Part shown: in pieces, positions 44,391-55,986 of the stretch
How the letters are laid out: the number at the start of each line of letters is the position of its first letter
How positions within the stretch are numbered: the first letter of the stretch is position 1
NCBI GenBank assembly: GCA_023374045.1
Contig: CM041776.1
Location: forward strand, 119,307,000-119,370,999
DNA length: 64,000 nt
Source of the DNA: Limonium bicolor
Lineage: Eukaryota; Streptophyta; Magnoliopsida; Caryophyllales; Plumbaginaceae
Direction: 5' to 3'
Position numbers and translations under genes: made by a program
The notes under the pieces: generated by a model
The model's input: the letters and a program-made list of their open reading frames with translations, nothing else
Told to the model about the DNA's origin: nothing
Database searches by the model: none

Positions 44391-45734
44391 CGGTGGTGTT
44401 TTGCCTCAAAATTTATGGGTAGGTAGCCTGAAAGATTCTAAACACGTTAGTGATCGAAAGTTTACAATTTGAATTCGAATTAGACACGAAACTTAGCAAA
44501 CAAGTTATTGGGCAGAAGTGAAAACAAACGTTAATTCAGAAGTAGTAAAAAGTCAATTCGACTCCAAATTTTAACACAGAGTAGTTAAAGTTGAACAAAG
44601 TCAGAAAAATATGATTTCAACCTGTTTTACCTTTGGATTTTATGAGACTCTTCACATCGGGGATCTTTTGGTGCTTCGTTGATGCCGGTTCTGGATTGAC
44701 TTCGAATTGAGCTTCTGACTCCTTCTTCTTTATGCTGTTAAGGACGTGTTTCTTCTGTTTTTGTGGTGTTTTTGTGTGTTTTTGGTGCTTGGAAGTTCAA
44801 TGGGAGAAGAAAGGATGAGTTTTTTGTGATTTTGGGGTGATTTCTGCAGTGTTTCGGTATTGATTTGAGGCTTGGAAGTGTAAAAACGTGGGGAGAAGGT
44901 TTGTGGCTGTGCTTTCTGACATTGGAATTGTTCTCCTCTGCCCTAGGTCGTTTTTGGAAGGTCCTTTTACAGAGAGAGCAAGGCCATGTGGATAGAACAA
45001 AATTTTTATCTAAAATTCTGATTTTGTGCTCTAAGAGAATCTGATTTTTTAGAATATGCTGCAGGCCTAGAAAAATTATGAAGTTTTAACTGAAGTTAAA
45101 GGATGACTTTTAAGAATTTTGAGAGTTGGAATCAGGTTAGTTTGATAAATAACCGATTAGATAAAAATCGAACAATCTAGAATCTCCCATAATTCAAAAA
45201 TAATTATTGGAAAGTCCAAATAACGAAATTCCAACGGAATTAGTCTCTCACAATCATCCTCTATCTTGTGTTAAAATTTCATGACATTTTGTTTTGATTT
45301 CGGTATTTTCCAGAGGAGAGAGAAAATTGCAAAAATGATTGAATTTCTCTTTTAAATTTTGGGATAAGGTTCCAAATAAAATAATTTCAGCTTTATGACT
45401 GTATGTAGTCATGCTAACCATGTGACAATTTTATTTTAATTTTGAAAACCCTTTTATTTCTATTTTGAGGCTATTTCATGTGTTAATTATTAAAGAAACT
45501 AGCTTATTAAAGGCTTAATTTCCAGAATAAATATTATCAGAAAATCATGAAATACCTTTCATAATGACTATGATATTTGGAAGTGTTTGGAGATAATGAA
45601 CAAGTCATATGAAAATAGAAAATCCCAAGAATGTCCTTGGAAAATCCTACATGGGTGCATTTTGACCATTTTGCCTTTTGTAACATGTATGTCTTAGAGA
45701 CTACTCCGAGGGGGTTGAAATTTAGGGTATAACA

Positions 45735-46620
45735 TATTGCCCCCCGTCAACTAGACTTTGTAATGGATATGAAGAGTCTAGTTGATGCTTGAGTGATACC
45801 CCAAAATTGCGGACCTTAAAAGACCCTACATGCCGCTTGAAATCTAGCGGATTGTGTCGAGCTATTCGAAGGCGCTGACTACCTAAAGAGGAAGGAGGTG
45901 TTGTTGAACTATTCAAAGGCGCCAACTACCTGAAATGATGATATGTTGTCGAGCTATTCTAAGGCGCTGACTACCTAAAAAACTGAAAATGATGTCAAGC
46001 TATTCTAAGGCATTGACTACCTAAAAATGAAATGATGAAATAAATGTCAAGCGATTCTAAGGCGTTGACTACCTAAATGATGAAGTACATGTCAAGCGAT
46101 TCTAAGGCGTTGACTACCTATGATGAGTGAAATGATGTCAAGCTATTCTAAGGCGTTGACTACCTATAAGTAAAGTGAAATGAAGTAATGTCAAACGATT
46201 CTAAGGCGTTGACAACCTAAAAAGTAAAATAAAATAATGTCAAGCGATTCTAAGGCGTTGACAACCTAAAATGTGAAAAATGGGTGGTATGCAAATGCAA
46301 GAATGTTGGAATGCTAATGGTGCTGATAGTGTCGATGATGCCGATGATGTTGATGATGCTGATGATGTTGATGATGCTGATGATGCTGATGATGTTGATG
46401 ATACTGATGATGCTTGGATGCTTCTGGAGACCAAAAACCCGTGCTGATGCTCCTGGCTGGACCCAATGTGGACTTATTGCCATCGCCCCCAAGCTGATGT
46501 GCAGAGATAACTCCTGGTAAAAACCCTGGGGACTTATTGCCTTCGCCCACCATTCGTTGATCCCAAAAATAAGTTGACATCGCAAAAGAAGGATTTATTG
46601 CCATCACCTCGCCAACTTTC
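45735..46620. repeat. C interior: CTAAGGCGTTGAC array, microsatellite and 60-base units
   Basis: 45850-46270 holds about ten units of GTCAAGCGATTCTAAGGCGT followed by TGACTACCTA. 46319-46412 is a GATGATGCT/GATGATGTT microsatellite. 46440-46620 holds the 60-base units related to N 35556-35740. Confidence 0.9.
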
Positions 46621-46639
46621 TATCGCCAGGTCTTGTGAC

Positions 46640-47110
46640 GCGCCTGGATAATGCAACTAGGTCTTATGTTGAGCCTATATGAATGAGATGAATGCAATGT
46701 GTTTGATGAGAGTGGGTAAGCTAAAGGGTAATGCTAGGTCTTACTACGAGCCTAAGGGAATGTAACTAGGTCTTATGACGAGCCTAAAGGATGGTTCTAG
46801 GTCTTATGACGAGCCTAAAGGATGGTTCTAGGTCTTATGACGAGCCTAAAGGATGGATCGAGGTCTTATGACGAGCCTAAAGGATGGATCTAGGTCTTAT
46901 GACGAGCCTAAAGGATGGTTCTAGGTCTTATGACGAGCCTAAAGGATGGTTCTAGGTCTTATGATGAGCCTAAAGGATGGATCTAGGTCTTATGACGAGC
47001 CTAAAGGATGGATCTAGGTCCTATGACGAGCCTAAAGGATGGATCTAGGTCTTATGACGAGCCTAAGGGTTGGATCTAGGTCTTATGACGAGCCTAAAGG
47101 TTGGATCTAA
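46640..47110. repeat. C interior: tandem array, 31-base unit
   Basis: About fourteen copies of AGGTCTTATGACGAGCCTAA followed by AGGATGGWTCT. More regular than the N counterpart. Confidence 0.95.
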
Positions 47111-47344
47111 GTGAAAGTGAGTTAAGTGTATGATGGGTCTCGCACTAAAAATGGGTTAGAAAGATAATGGTCTCGTGCAAATGTATGTGGTGAAAACCAA
47201 TTGTAAAAGGGCCGAGCGTGGCGGTGATGAGGTGTATGCAAAAGTTTGTAAAATGCAATCACAGTGCATGTAAGATATTTGTTCAAAGCAAGAAACTGTT
47301 GAAAAATGTGCCAAACATGGCAATGATGAGAATTAAAAAAAATG

Positions 47345-47465
47345 GTTTAAAGCAAGAAATTGCTGGAAAATGTGCCAAACATTGTTTAAAGCAAGAAATT
47401 GCTGGAAAATGTGCCAAACATTGTTTAAAGCAAGAAATTGCTGGAAAATGTGCCAAACATGGCAA
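47345..47465. repeat. C interior: 39-base tandem repeat x 3
   Basis: Three near-perfect copies of GCAAGAAATTGCTGGAAAAT followed by GTGCCAAACATTGTTTAAA. The unit is a multiple of three and gives an open frame with a 13-residue repeat. I did not see it in N, so it may be a recent local expansion. Confidence 0.92.
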
Positions 47466-50400
47466 AGCTTGGGAAAAACTCTACTGAAAAAGGAAAGTAA
47501 AAGAATCACTTCCTGACTAAGGATTTCAGATTTGCATTTTGTTTCTTAGAAGATGAACATGCCACTGGTGGAGCGTGTTTTTCTTTTTTGTGGTGCTAAA
47601 GGCTTTTGCTGGTGTTCAGGATATATGATAAACCTGGGATTAGGTTGTGATTTCGGATGGTGGTCAGGGTTATGGCGCGTCTGATGTTTTTGTGGGGGTA
47701 AGGCTAATGACGGGCTTGAGAGTGTGTGTATGTGGAGGTTAGAGCTAATGTGCGCCTGAGGTGTTTGATATGGAGGTAAGGGCTTATGCCTGTGGCGGGA
47801 TGGTGGTGCTCAAGCTTTAGGTTTCAATTGGTGTTGTCATGGCAATCTGTGCTAGAGTTCATGGCAATCGATCGGAACGATCGATTGCCCCCAGTATTTT
47901 CTTTGATTAAACGTGCGAACAAATCTCATCCTCACAGGGTCGAGGCTTATGCTTTGATGTGGTGCTTCCTAACATACACTCGACGTGGTTTGTGTTTGCA
48001 CTCATTTCTCGCTCATGGTCATAACTTCTAGACCATTGAATTCGATATTTGATGTATTTACGCATTTGATCTGTTACATTCACATGATTGGACACACAAC
48101 TATCAAGTCGGAAGTCTTTAAAGCTTATAACGTGGCCATAGGGTGTGATGAAAGACGACGGGATCATGGAGGGATATTTGAGTTATGTGGAGCTTAAATG
48201 GGTGACCAAAGCTGCAACTTGCGTCTTCTCTAGGATTCATCTTCCTTGTCTTGAAGTCGTGTGGCTGCTTTATGTTGATGTTGTTTTTGAGCTTCTGGAC
48301 CTGGACTTTTGAAGTTGTCCTTTACACCATTTCTCTTTTTTGTCATTTGGACTTCTTCGGGTTTGCCTTTTTGTTTTATCCTTTCTTGACTTTGCCTTCG
48401 GGGTTCTTGTGTTTCCCGGTTTTGGGCTTTGAGAGCTGTTTTGATGTGAGCTCTTTTGATCCCGTGTCACTCTGGGACCATTTGCGGATTGCTTCGTCAT
48501 GCTTATAGCGGCATTGCTTCTTTGGACTGATGAGAATGTTATCTGAGAGTCGGGCTCCTCGCTTCCTTTGGTCACCGGGTCGGACATTCATCATTGGCTG
48601 GGTTATTTTATGGAGCTCATAATATCGAAAAGGGATATACGAAAGGCTCAACGGGGGTGCCTAGGGTTTAATGATAGGGTTTACAAGCTTTTGGCAATGT
48701 GGTGTTGTACCTAGGTGCTTCGTCATTCCTGATAGTTGTGTATCCGTTCTTTGTTACTTTTCGCAGGTCTAAATGTAAATTTACAAATTATCTCCTTTGG
48801 TCGGAGTTATGCCGTTCACCTCACCTTTGAATGTGGTCTCACTAGAGTCGTGTAAAAATGACACGCTCGTTCACTCATGGTTTTTCCACTCAAGACACTC
48901 TCGTGAATTTCACTTAGAGACTAGTTCACACGCTTAAACGAAAGATTAAAGATGACGATCCTGAACTCAGATTGCCCCCGGTATTGATTTGGGGTTAATG
49001 ACAACAATTTAAAAGATATGGATTTGGAACCGCTTTAGGGGTTATTTGGATGTTTTGGGATAAGCTGTGGGGTTTGGTAAGGCATGTTCAAAACTTCGGA
49101 AACAAAATACAAGTCTTTGTATTCCATTGTCGGGAGATAATTAATTCATGAACCATTTTCTCAAAAGAAACTTGTGTGAAACAAAACCTTCTCTCTTTTT
49201 TTTGTGTTATCATTTAGACTTGAAAAAGTCATCCATTTGGGAAACTTGGGGAAGAAGATGATTTAACAAGATCGATGCTTCTTATTAGTGATTTGAAAAC
49301 GACCATTCTTTGAAAAATATGAGAGGTGCATTTGAAAGATGGGTGTTATGGCAGGTTATGCAGTAGAATGCATGGGAACCCTAAAATTTCTGTTGAATCC
49401 AAATCCTGCTGAACCGTCTGAAGTCGGCATGCTGAAGACTCGAGCTCTTGACCGCCGGGATGTCGCTAAGATGACTGTGATCGTCTTCTTTTTGGACTCT
49501 TAGTAGGCTCCTAGGAATGCCTATGGATGACGCATGAGACACTTGGGCTTGGACGTGAGGTGCATGGGTTGAAATGGTTTCATGAATATGGATTAGGCAC
49601 TCGGGCCTGGATGATTTTCATGGATGTGGATAGGCACTTGGGCATGGATGAATTGAAAGTGGGGCACACATGCCAGAATGATTCATAAGAGGGTTGGCAC
49701 TCGGCCCGGAATGAGGATGCGGCACTGGGGCCAGAACATGTTGTGAGACTGTGGCACTTGGGCCGGGATGTTTAGAATATGTGGCACTTGGGCCAGAAAG
49801 TATTTGAAAGCGTGGCGCTTGGGCCGAAAAGTGTTTGAGGATGTGGCGCTTGGGCCAGAATGTGTTTGGGAAGGTGGCACTTGGGCCGGAATGATTTGGG
49901 AATGTGGCTCTTGGGCCGAAATGATTTGGGGTTGAAGTAAGACATATGGGTGAGAGGGACTTCTTGACTAGAATGGATGTGTGGGCCTGAATGCCCTTAA
50001 TCTGGTAGTGATACATACAGGCTGAAGGAAGCCACATGAACTGTGAATGGGCCACTGGGCCGAGAGAGAAACTTTGAAGTCTAAGATTTGTTTGATGAAT
50101 GAGTTACGAAAAACTATCTTGAATTCGAATGGGTTGAAACCTAAACAAATGGTTTTGAGTGGGCCTAAAAGGTATGACACCTAGATCTAGGACTTTGGGC
50201 CAGGGCCAAACAAAAAGTTTACCTAGACTAGAATAGACCTTGGGCCGAAATGGAAAAGCCTGATTGATTTTCATGTCTTACGGACTGCTTTAGGTAGATT
50301 TATTTTTCATGGGCCTGAAACTAAATTGATAATTCAAACTAGGCTGAAAGAGAAATCACCTAAGTCTAAACTTTTAGGCCGAAGCCCAGATGACTCACAT

Positions 50401-51058
50401 ATCAAACCAGATAGGGCCTTTGGGCCGTAAACAAATAAAGCTGCCAATTCGGGTTGGGCTAGGTTGATAGGGAAAAGTTCCTATCGATCTCTAGGCTGGG
50501 TAGTGGGCCAATCATACAAAAACAAAGCCCACACAAATTCAACATGTCCTCACTAGACGTTCAAGTCAAACCGGGTATGGATCGATCCGGAGAGGTGCTT
50601 GGGGCGGGGCCCAGGTCACCACAAAGGAATAGGGCTTGCACGCTATTCTCTTTGGGCTTCCCCACTCTTTTCACATCACCAAAAGGTGTGCGTCCACGGT
50701 CGGGTCTTTGACTGACCAGACAATGGGCTAGGTAAGGGTACTGCCAGGAAAATGCTTGGGGCTAAAGCCCAGGTATTAAGGGGGTGTGGTTAGACGACAC
50801 CTCCTCTTTTCCTCTACTTATTCACATCACCTAAAAGGTGTGAGTCCCTGACAGGGGACCCTAAGGAGGGTCCAGGGGTGAGATCGGTTTGTGTGGACCC
50901 TCGCTCTCATATGATGCAAAGGTGCAGAAATTAAAGTGCGCACAAAAGTAAACAAATAGTGTAATAAAGCCATAAATAAACAATTTCGAGTTAAGCCCTC
51001 TTTCTTAAAATTAAACAAGTTAAAATTAAGAAGTTTGTCCCCAGCAGAGTCCCCAGTC
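47466..51058 (-). mobile_element. C interior, remaining part
   Basis: No supported coding region. Contains complements of the N polypurine-like hairpin (47864-47900, palindrome CAATCGATCGGAACGATCGATTG) and a TTGCCCCCGGTAT near 48970. A GGGCC-rich region at 49600-50420 has the unit GGCACTTGGGCC, and a segment at 50480-50900 mirrors N 31780-32200. The order is the reverse complement of N. Confidence 0.7.
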
Positions 51059-51680
51059 TTTGAGCCTCGATTTTTAAACCCTATTCTCTGTTGATTAAGT
51101 TGATTAGGATCTAACCGGGTTTTAGGTCCACTTATAACCTAAGATTAATAACTATGTCATATAACAAAAATTATTAAAACCTAAGCTAGCTCACTGGAAC
51201 CTATTATGAGTCGCCACCTAATTTTTACCTAGATCAAATTAGGAAAGGAGAGTTCGGGTTCGGGGGCTTGGTATACAACTTATTTAGGGTTCAATTACTT
51301 TCATTACCCTTAGAAGTTGTTTTTCCTCTACTTAGTTCAATTACGGCTTATTACGAGTCGTTTTAACCTAAGTGCGCGCTTCTGTTTTTTTTTATTTTTA
51401 ACGTTTTTTGACAGAAAATAAAAGTGAAAAGTGAAATTACCTAAACTAGGGTTTTAGAGGCAGAATTAGGTCGAATTTTGATTTCGTCCGTGGCCACGGA
51501 CCTAATGTCCGAACCCACGGACCCCAGTTAGCCAAATTACACAGAAAAGTCAAGTTTAAACAGAAACGAGATTGTAAAAAGTCCGGGGCCACGGACAGGA
51601 CGTCCGTGGGCCCGGACTTGTTTTTAAAACCGTAAATTTTGAAAAAAAAATATCCCACCACCGTCCGGGGGCGTCCGGGC
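51059..51680 (-). repeat. Truncated 5' LTR of C
   Basis: Matches 43705-44325 closely. It breaks after CGTCCGGG. Thirteen bases (CTTGCGGTATTGA-like) that fit neither C nor clearly E separate it from the start of E. Confidence 0.85.
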
Positions 51681-53889
51681 TTGCGGTATTGATTGAAATA
51701 CCCCGAACTTAAATATAGGGATTAAGATTAATCTAATACGTAATTAAAGGCCAATGACGCCTAAGCAATATTGGTAAGGAAAAATAAATCCAAAAGAAAT
51801 GAAGAAATGCTTAAAAAGCGTAAAACGCTAAATAAGCGTTAAATGACCATAGGAGGTATGAAACCTCGGTTAGCGTATTGTAAGGATTCTAAAGGCTTAA
51901 TTAAGTCTAAATAAATATGAGGGAACAAATCCGAAGAAAACGGATCCTTAAAATGGATTAAAATCACTAACGAACCTTAAAGCGCGTTTTTCGAGGTAAC
52001 CGGGAAAGCGTGTCTTTAAGCGGGTCAAATAGACTCGTAACAATTTTGGTCAACTAAGTATTCATTAATACATATTAGTGAAGCTGTAGGACCAATAAAA
52101 AACGAGAAAAACAAGGAATTAGTAAAAACTGTCAAAAACGGGAAGTTGTGGGGTAGAAACATAATTAACACAAACTTATGTGTCCACTTTTAAAATAAAA
52201 GGAAAATTTAATGTGTGTGTGTGGGGTGCAGCCGATGGGCTTTATTCCCCCCCCCCCCTCTCACACTCTCTCACACACTCACTCACTATTAACAAAAGAC
52301 AAAAATCATAAAAATAACCCCACTCACCTTTTTACTCTCTCTCCTCCAATTCATTCTCCTCACTCACGTAATGCCACTCACCCTCACCCTCTCTTTTCTT
52401 CTTCTTCCTCAACCCATGCGATTTCCATGGTGAAAGAAGAGAAACCACACAAAACACCACCTTCTCTCCTTTGTAACTCCCTCTAGACCCTTCCAAAATT
52501 ATAAAAAATTGTACCATTGGAATCCTCTCCTCAAGAGCTACCTTTCTATCTTTTCAAAAATCAAAAACAACAACTTTCATCTCCATGGGTATGGAGCATT
52601 TGGAGCTTCAACACCACCATTAGAAGGCCCTCCTTCTCCTTGTTCTATTAAGGTAAAAATATCTTCAAAAGCTCCATCTTTTTCTAGCCTAAATGGCAAA
52701 ACGAAAATGTGAACTAAACCCTTGCTTGCTCCTTTGTGCCCAGCCGGTTTTGGCATTTTGAAAGGTGGGAAAATCATTCTTGAGCTACTCCAAGTATTTC
52801 ATAAACTCTTGGAAGGTAAAAATTTTCTAAACCCTAAAACCTAGATTAAAGCTTGATTGATGGTTAGGGTTAGTTCATAGTATTGAATGGTGTATGTGAA
52901 TGGTTGTAGTGTTAGTGGATTGAGACTTCAAACCGGTAGAGAAAGAGGAGGGAGAAAGAAAGAAGAAGCTTGTGAAATAACAAGGTAATATACTTGTCCT
53001 TGTGTAGTCTTGTAAATGAATATGTAACAGATTTTTAAGAATGGAAAATTGGTATTGAAAAATGGTAATGCATTAGTAGTATATGTGTAAGAGAATGTAA
53101 GTATTTTGAAGCTTTAAAAGATGTGTAAAACTTGTGGAAAACAGATTGGGAATGAGTATTAAATGCAGGAATTTTAAGTGTTGTTATAGTATTGGTAATG
53201 TACATGGGAGCTTGTATATTTTGGTTGTTGAAAACAGGTGAGATAATATAGGTATGGATGAAAAACAATGTGGTGAGTGTATAAAAATACAAGGGAGACT
53301 ATGGCAAAAAAATTGCCTAGGAATAGAACACTTAGAGTATTAAAACTAGGTGACTAATGTGAGTGTGTAACAGATTTCGATTAAGGAAAACAGAGGGTAA
53401 GTTGAGAGAGATGGATAATGTATTCTAATACATTAGGAGTGTTAGAAATGCCAATAGAAGAGGGAGATGTAGAAGGGGAGTGTAAGTGTGAAAATCTGTA
53501 GCAAAAGGGTATAAGAATGTATGGAGAAGTTAGGAAAGGTTAGTGTGTAAAAAGTGGTAAAGTGAATGTTGGACTTGGGTATAGATATTGTAGTTGCTTG
53601 GAAATGAATTGGAATGGTAGGATGGCATTAGGAGAGGGAACTATGCATGGAGGAAATAAGAACCCAAAATCTGTAGCTAAAACTACTTGGAGAAACTATT
53701 GTAAGTGTTGAAAGGAAGTAAGGAATTGTGCAAGTTGTTTGATGGATTTAGTAATGGATTTGGTGAATGAACTAAGGAGTATTAGGAGGTTTAATTAGTG
53801 CAATAACATGTGGGATTAAGTGTAGGAACAATGGGGAAGTAGTAGGTAAAAGAGAGGACTGAAAACAGAAATTAAAATGCAAATACTGG

Positions 53890-54290
53890 GCCGGACCGAA
53901 CTTGCGACCGGACTTGCAAGTTCGGTCGAGCCCAAAATTACAAAGAGGGTGAGCTACTGAATCGACCGGACTTGCGACCGGACTTGCAAGTTCGGTCGGA
54001 CCAGAAATTTTCCCCGTCTGTAACCTACTGGAACGACCGGACTTGCGACCGGACATGCAAGTTCGGTCGGCCAGAAAAATTTCCACCCGTGTGGAAGCTA
54101 CTGGAAGACCGGACTTGCGACCGGACATGCAAGTTCGGTCGGCCAGAAAAAATTTTCCCGAGGATAGCTACTGGAATGGACCGAACTTGCGACCGGACTT
54201 GCAAGTTCGGTCGGGCCAGAGAAATTTTCGGTACTGGTAGCTATTGGATGGACGGACTTGCAAGGTCGGTCGCAAGTCCGGCCCTGACAA
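53890..54290. repeat. GACCGGACTTGC/GCAAGTTCGGTC array in the E LTR
   Basis: About six units of 60-75 bases, with GACCGGACTTGCGACCGGAC followed by WTGCAAGTTCGGTCGG. Spacers contain GCTACTGGAA, as in L and A. Followed by an A run (54289-54299) and an AT microsatellite (54317-54342). Confidence 0.93.
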
Positions 54291-55495
54291 AAAAAAAAAA
54301 TATTTTAAATAATAATGATATATATATATATATATATATATGATATGTATATGTATATGTATGTATATCCACATATACATGTACATGTAAGAAGTAAACC
54401 TAAGTTAAGTAAGAAAGTAAAACTTAAGGTAATGAAAAGTAAATAAGTGTAAGTGTAAGTATAAGAAGTGTGAGACATAGTAAGACAATTAAGTATAATA
54501 GTTAGATTAATCATTTGAATGTATGTATATCATAGGATTTGAATTGTGAATACCGGAGGAACGTTGGGATACAAGTACAACGGTGAAAGGTATGATTTCT
54601 TCATGCCCTGTATCCTAATCTGGTTACCCCGATTTGTGTGCTTACTTGATCACCTAATAAGATAAATGCACGAATCGGACTATATTGCACTTACTTGTGC
54701 TTGTTATATTGTTCTTGGATATTTCTCTTGAACAATAGTTTGTATAATTCATGAAATGTATGGATGATGATATGTGTATGAATTTGTATGTACTTATGTA
54801 TTGTATTATATTTCGTATAATGTATATGGGCATTGTATTTGTAATGTGGCTTGAATGTTGACTTGTGCTAATTCCTAACTATCTAACTCCTAACTTAAGT
54901 GAGTAAATTGGAATGAGTACAAGTCCGATATAGCTTCGGCCACGCGTGAGGATGAGGTGACACAAGAGGTTGGATCCGATTCCTGGTTCGTAAGCTGGTC
55001 CACGGCCCAAATCCCTTAAGTGGGTAGCATCCTGGATTAGTGAACCAAGTAAATCCCGGAGGTGGGACGGAGTAGTCCCCAGGGCCGGAGGTCCCGACGA
55101 CTTAACTTGAGTAAGAGTAAGAGAGTAAGTAAGTAAGTATGAGTATGAGAATGAGTAAGTATGTGTATGCATGGAGTAAATGAGTAAAAGAGTAATCTCC
55201 ACCCGATTAACCCGGGTGGACCAATGAGCTAACAAGTTATTGGATTGTATGAATTGCGTATGTATTTATAGTATATGTATCATGGAATTCAGAAGGTAAG
55301 TATGTATTTGGGCTATATGGTTTACTATGTATGAACTGAAGTGTGTATGTATCTTGCGTAGAGTATCGTAGTATCTGTACGAAAGCATGTATGCATGTAT
55401 GTATGAATAAAATGAACCGCATGTATTCGACCAAGTGGTCGGCGTACCCTCACTAGTACGCGGGGTATGCGGTTATCATGCTCGGCGAAAGCTGA

Positions 55496-55525
55496 CCCCT
55501 TCGGGGGACATTTTTTAGTGTGCAG
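55496..55525 (+). promoter_or_regulatory. CCCC-TTCG-GGGG hairpin and acceptor-like site in E
   Basis: The hairpin is followed by ACATTTTTTAGTGTGCAG. Same as L at 3144-3172. Confidence 0.5.
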
Positions 55526-55958
55526 GTACCCGAAGCGAATATGGTCAAGGAAGAGACCGGAGGCACGCCCTTGTAATTAGAAGTAAGTAAGGTAGTAGCG
55601 AGGAATGGGTAGTAAGTAGTCTCTTAGTGAGTATGTAGGAACTTGGAAGAGGTATTGGACTTGTATAAGGACCTAGTAAACTCGGTATGTAGATTATATT
55701 GTATGTACTTGGAGTATTGTATTGAATGGAGATTGTAGCAGTATTGGTAAATGGAGAATGTATTGTAGATTTGTAGTACTCGGGATTCCGGTCCATCAGA
55801 CCGATGCTGTATGTAGAATCAGTAGCCTTGTTAGTCACGTGGGTGACTAACGGCATTGTATCACCCATTGTATGTAAGTATATATCCGCTGCGAGTATCT
55901 GATGAGTAAGGAGATTGGACGTTAATGACTGTATTAATAGTAGGGGTGTTACAAAAAG

Positions 55959-55986
55959 TGGTATCAGAGCGAAGTATCGCTCTGAT
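55959..55986 (+). promoter_or_regulatory. Primer-binding site of E in a perfect hairpin
   Basis: TGGTATCAGAGC (55959-55970). ATCAGAGCG (55963-55971) pairs with CGCTCTGAT (55978-55986) around AAGTAT. The stem is identical to A while the loop differs. Confidence 0.9.

Larger units (their letters stand above)
43705..51680 (-). mobile_element. Element C: non-coding LTR retrotransposon, relative of N
   Basis: Minus-strand element. Its 3' LTR is at 43705-45734 (2030 bases, starting TGTGAGCCTCGATTTT on the plus strand). Its 5' LTR starts at 51059 and is cut after about 620 bases by E. Primer site complement is at 51037-51058 and polypurine complement at 45735-45750. The LTR and interior repeat classes match N but are diverged. 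No gag or pol. Its insertion into the AlkB exon of D has TATAC as the left flank; the right flank is not in the window. Confidence 0.88.
51694..55953 (+). repeat. 5' LTR of E
   Basis: TGAAATACCCC to GGGGTGTTACA, 4260 bases. A C-run and CACTCTCTCACAC stretch lies at 52247-52290. Leader segments with AAGGTAA lie at 52653, 52816 and 52985. A conserved block shared with L is at 54900-55100. The 53000-53870 stretch has no coding potential. Confidence 0.93.

Noticed and set aside
46284..46520. Methionine/leucine-rich frame (MMLMMLMMLM)
   Set aside because: It is a GATGATGCT microsatellite read in one frame.
53772..54343. Frames over the E array on both strands
   Set aside because: Product of the 60-75 base palindromic repeat, not a protein.
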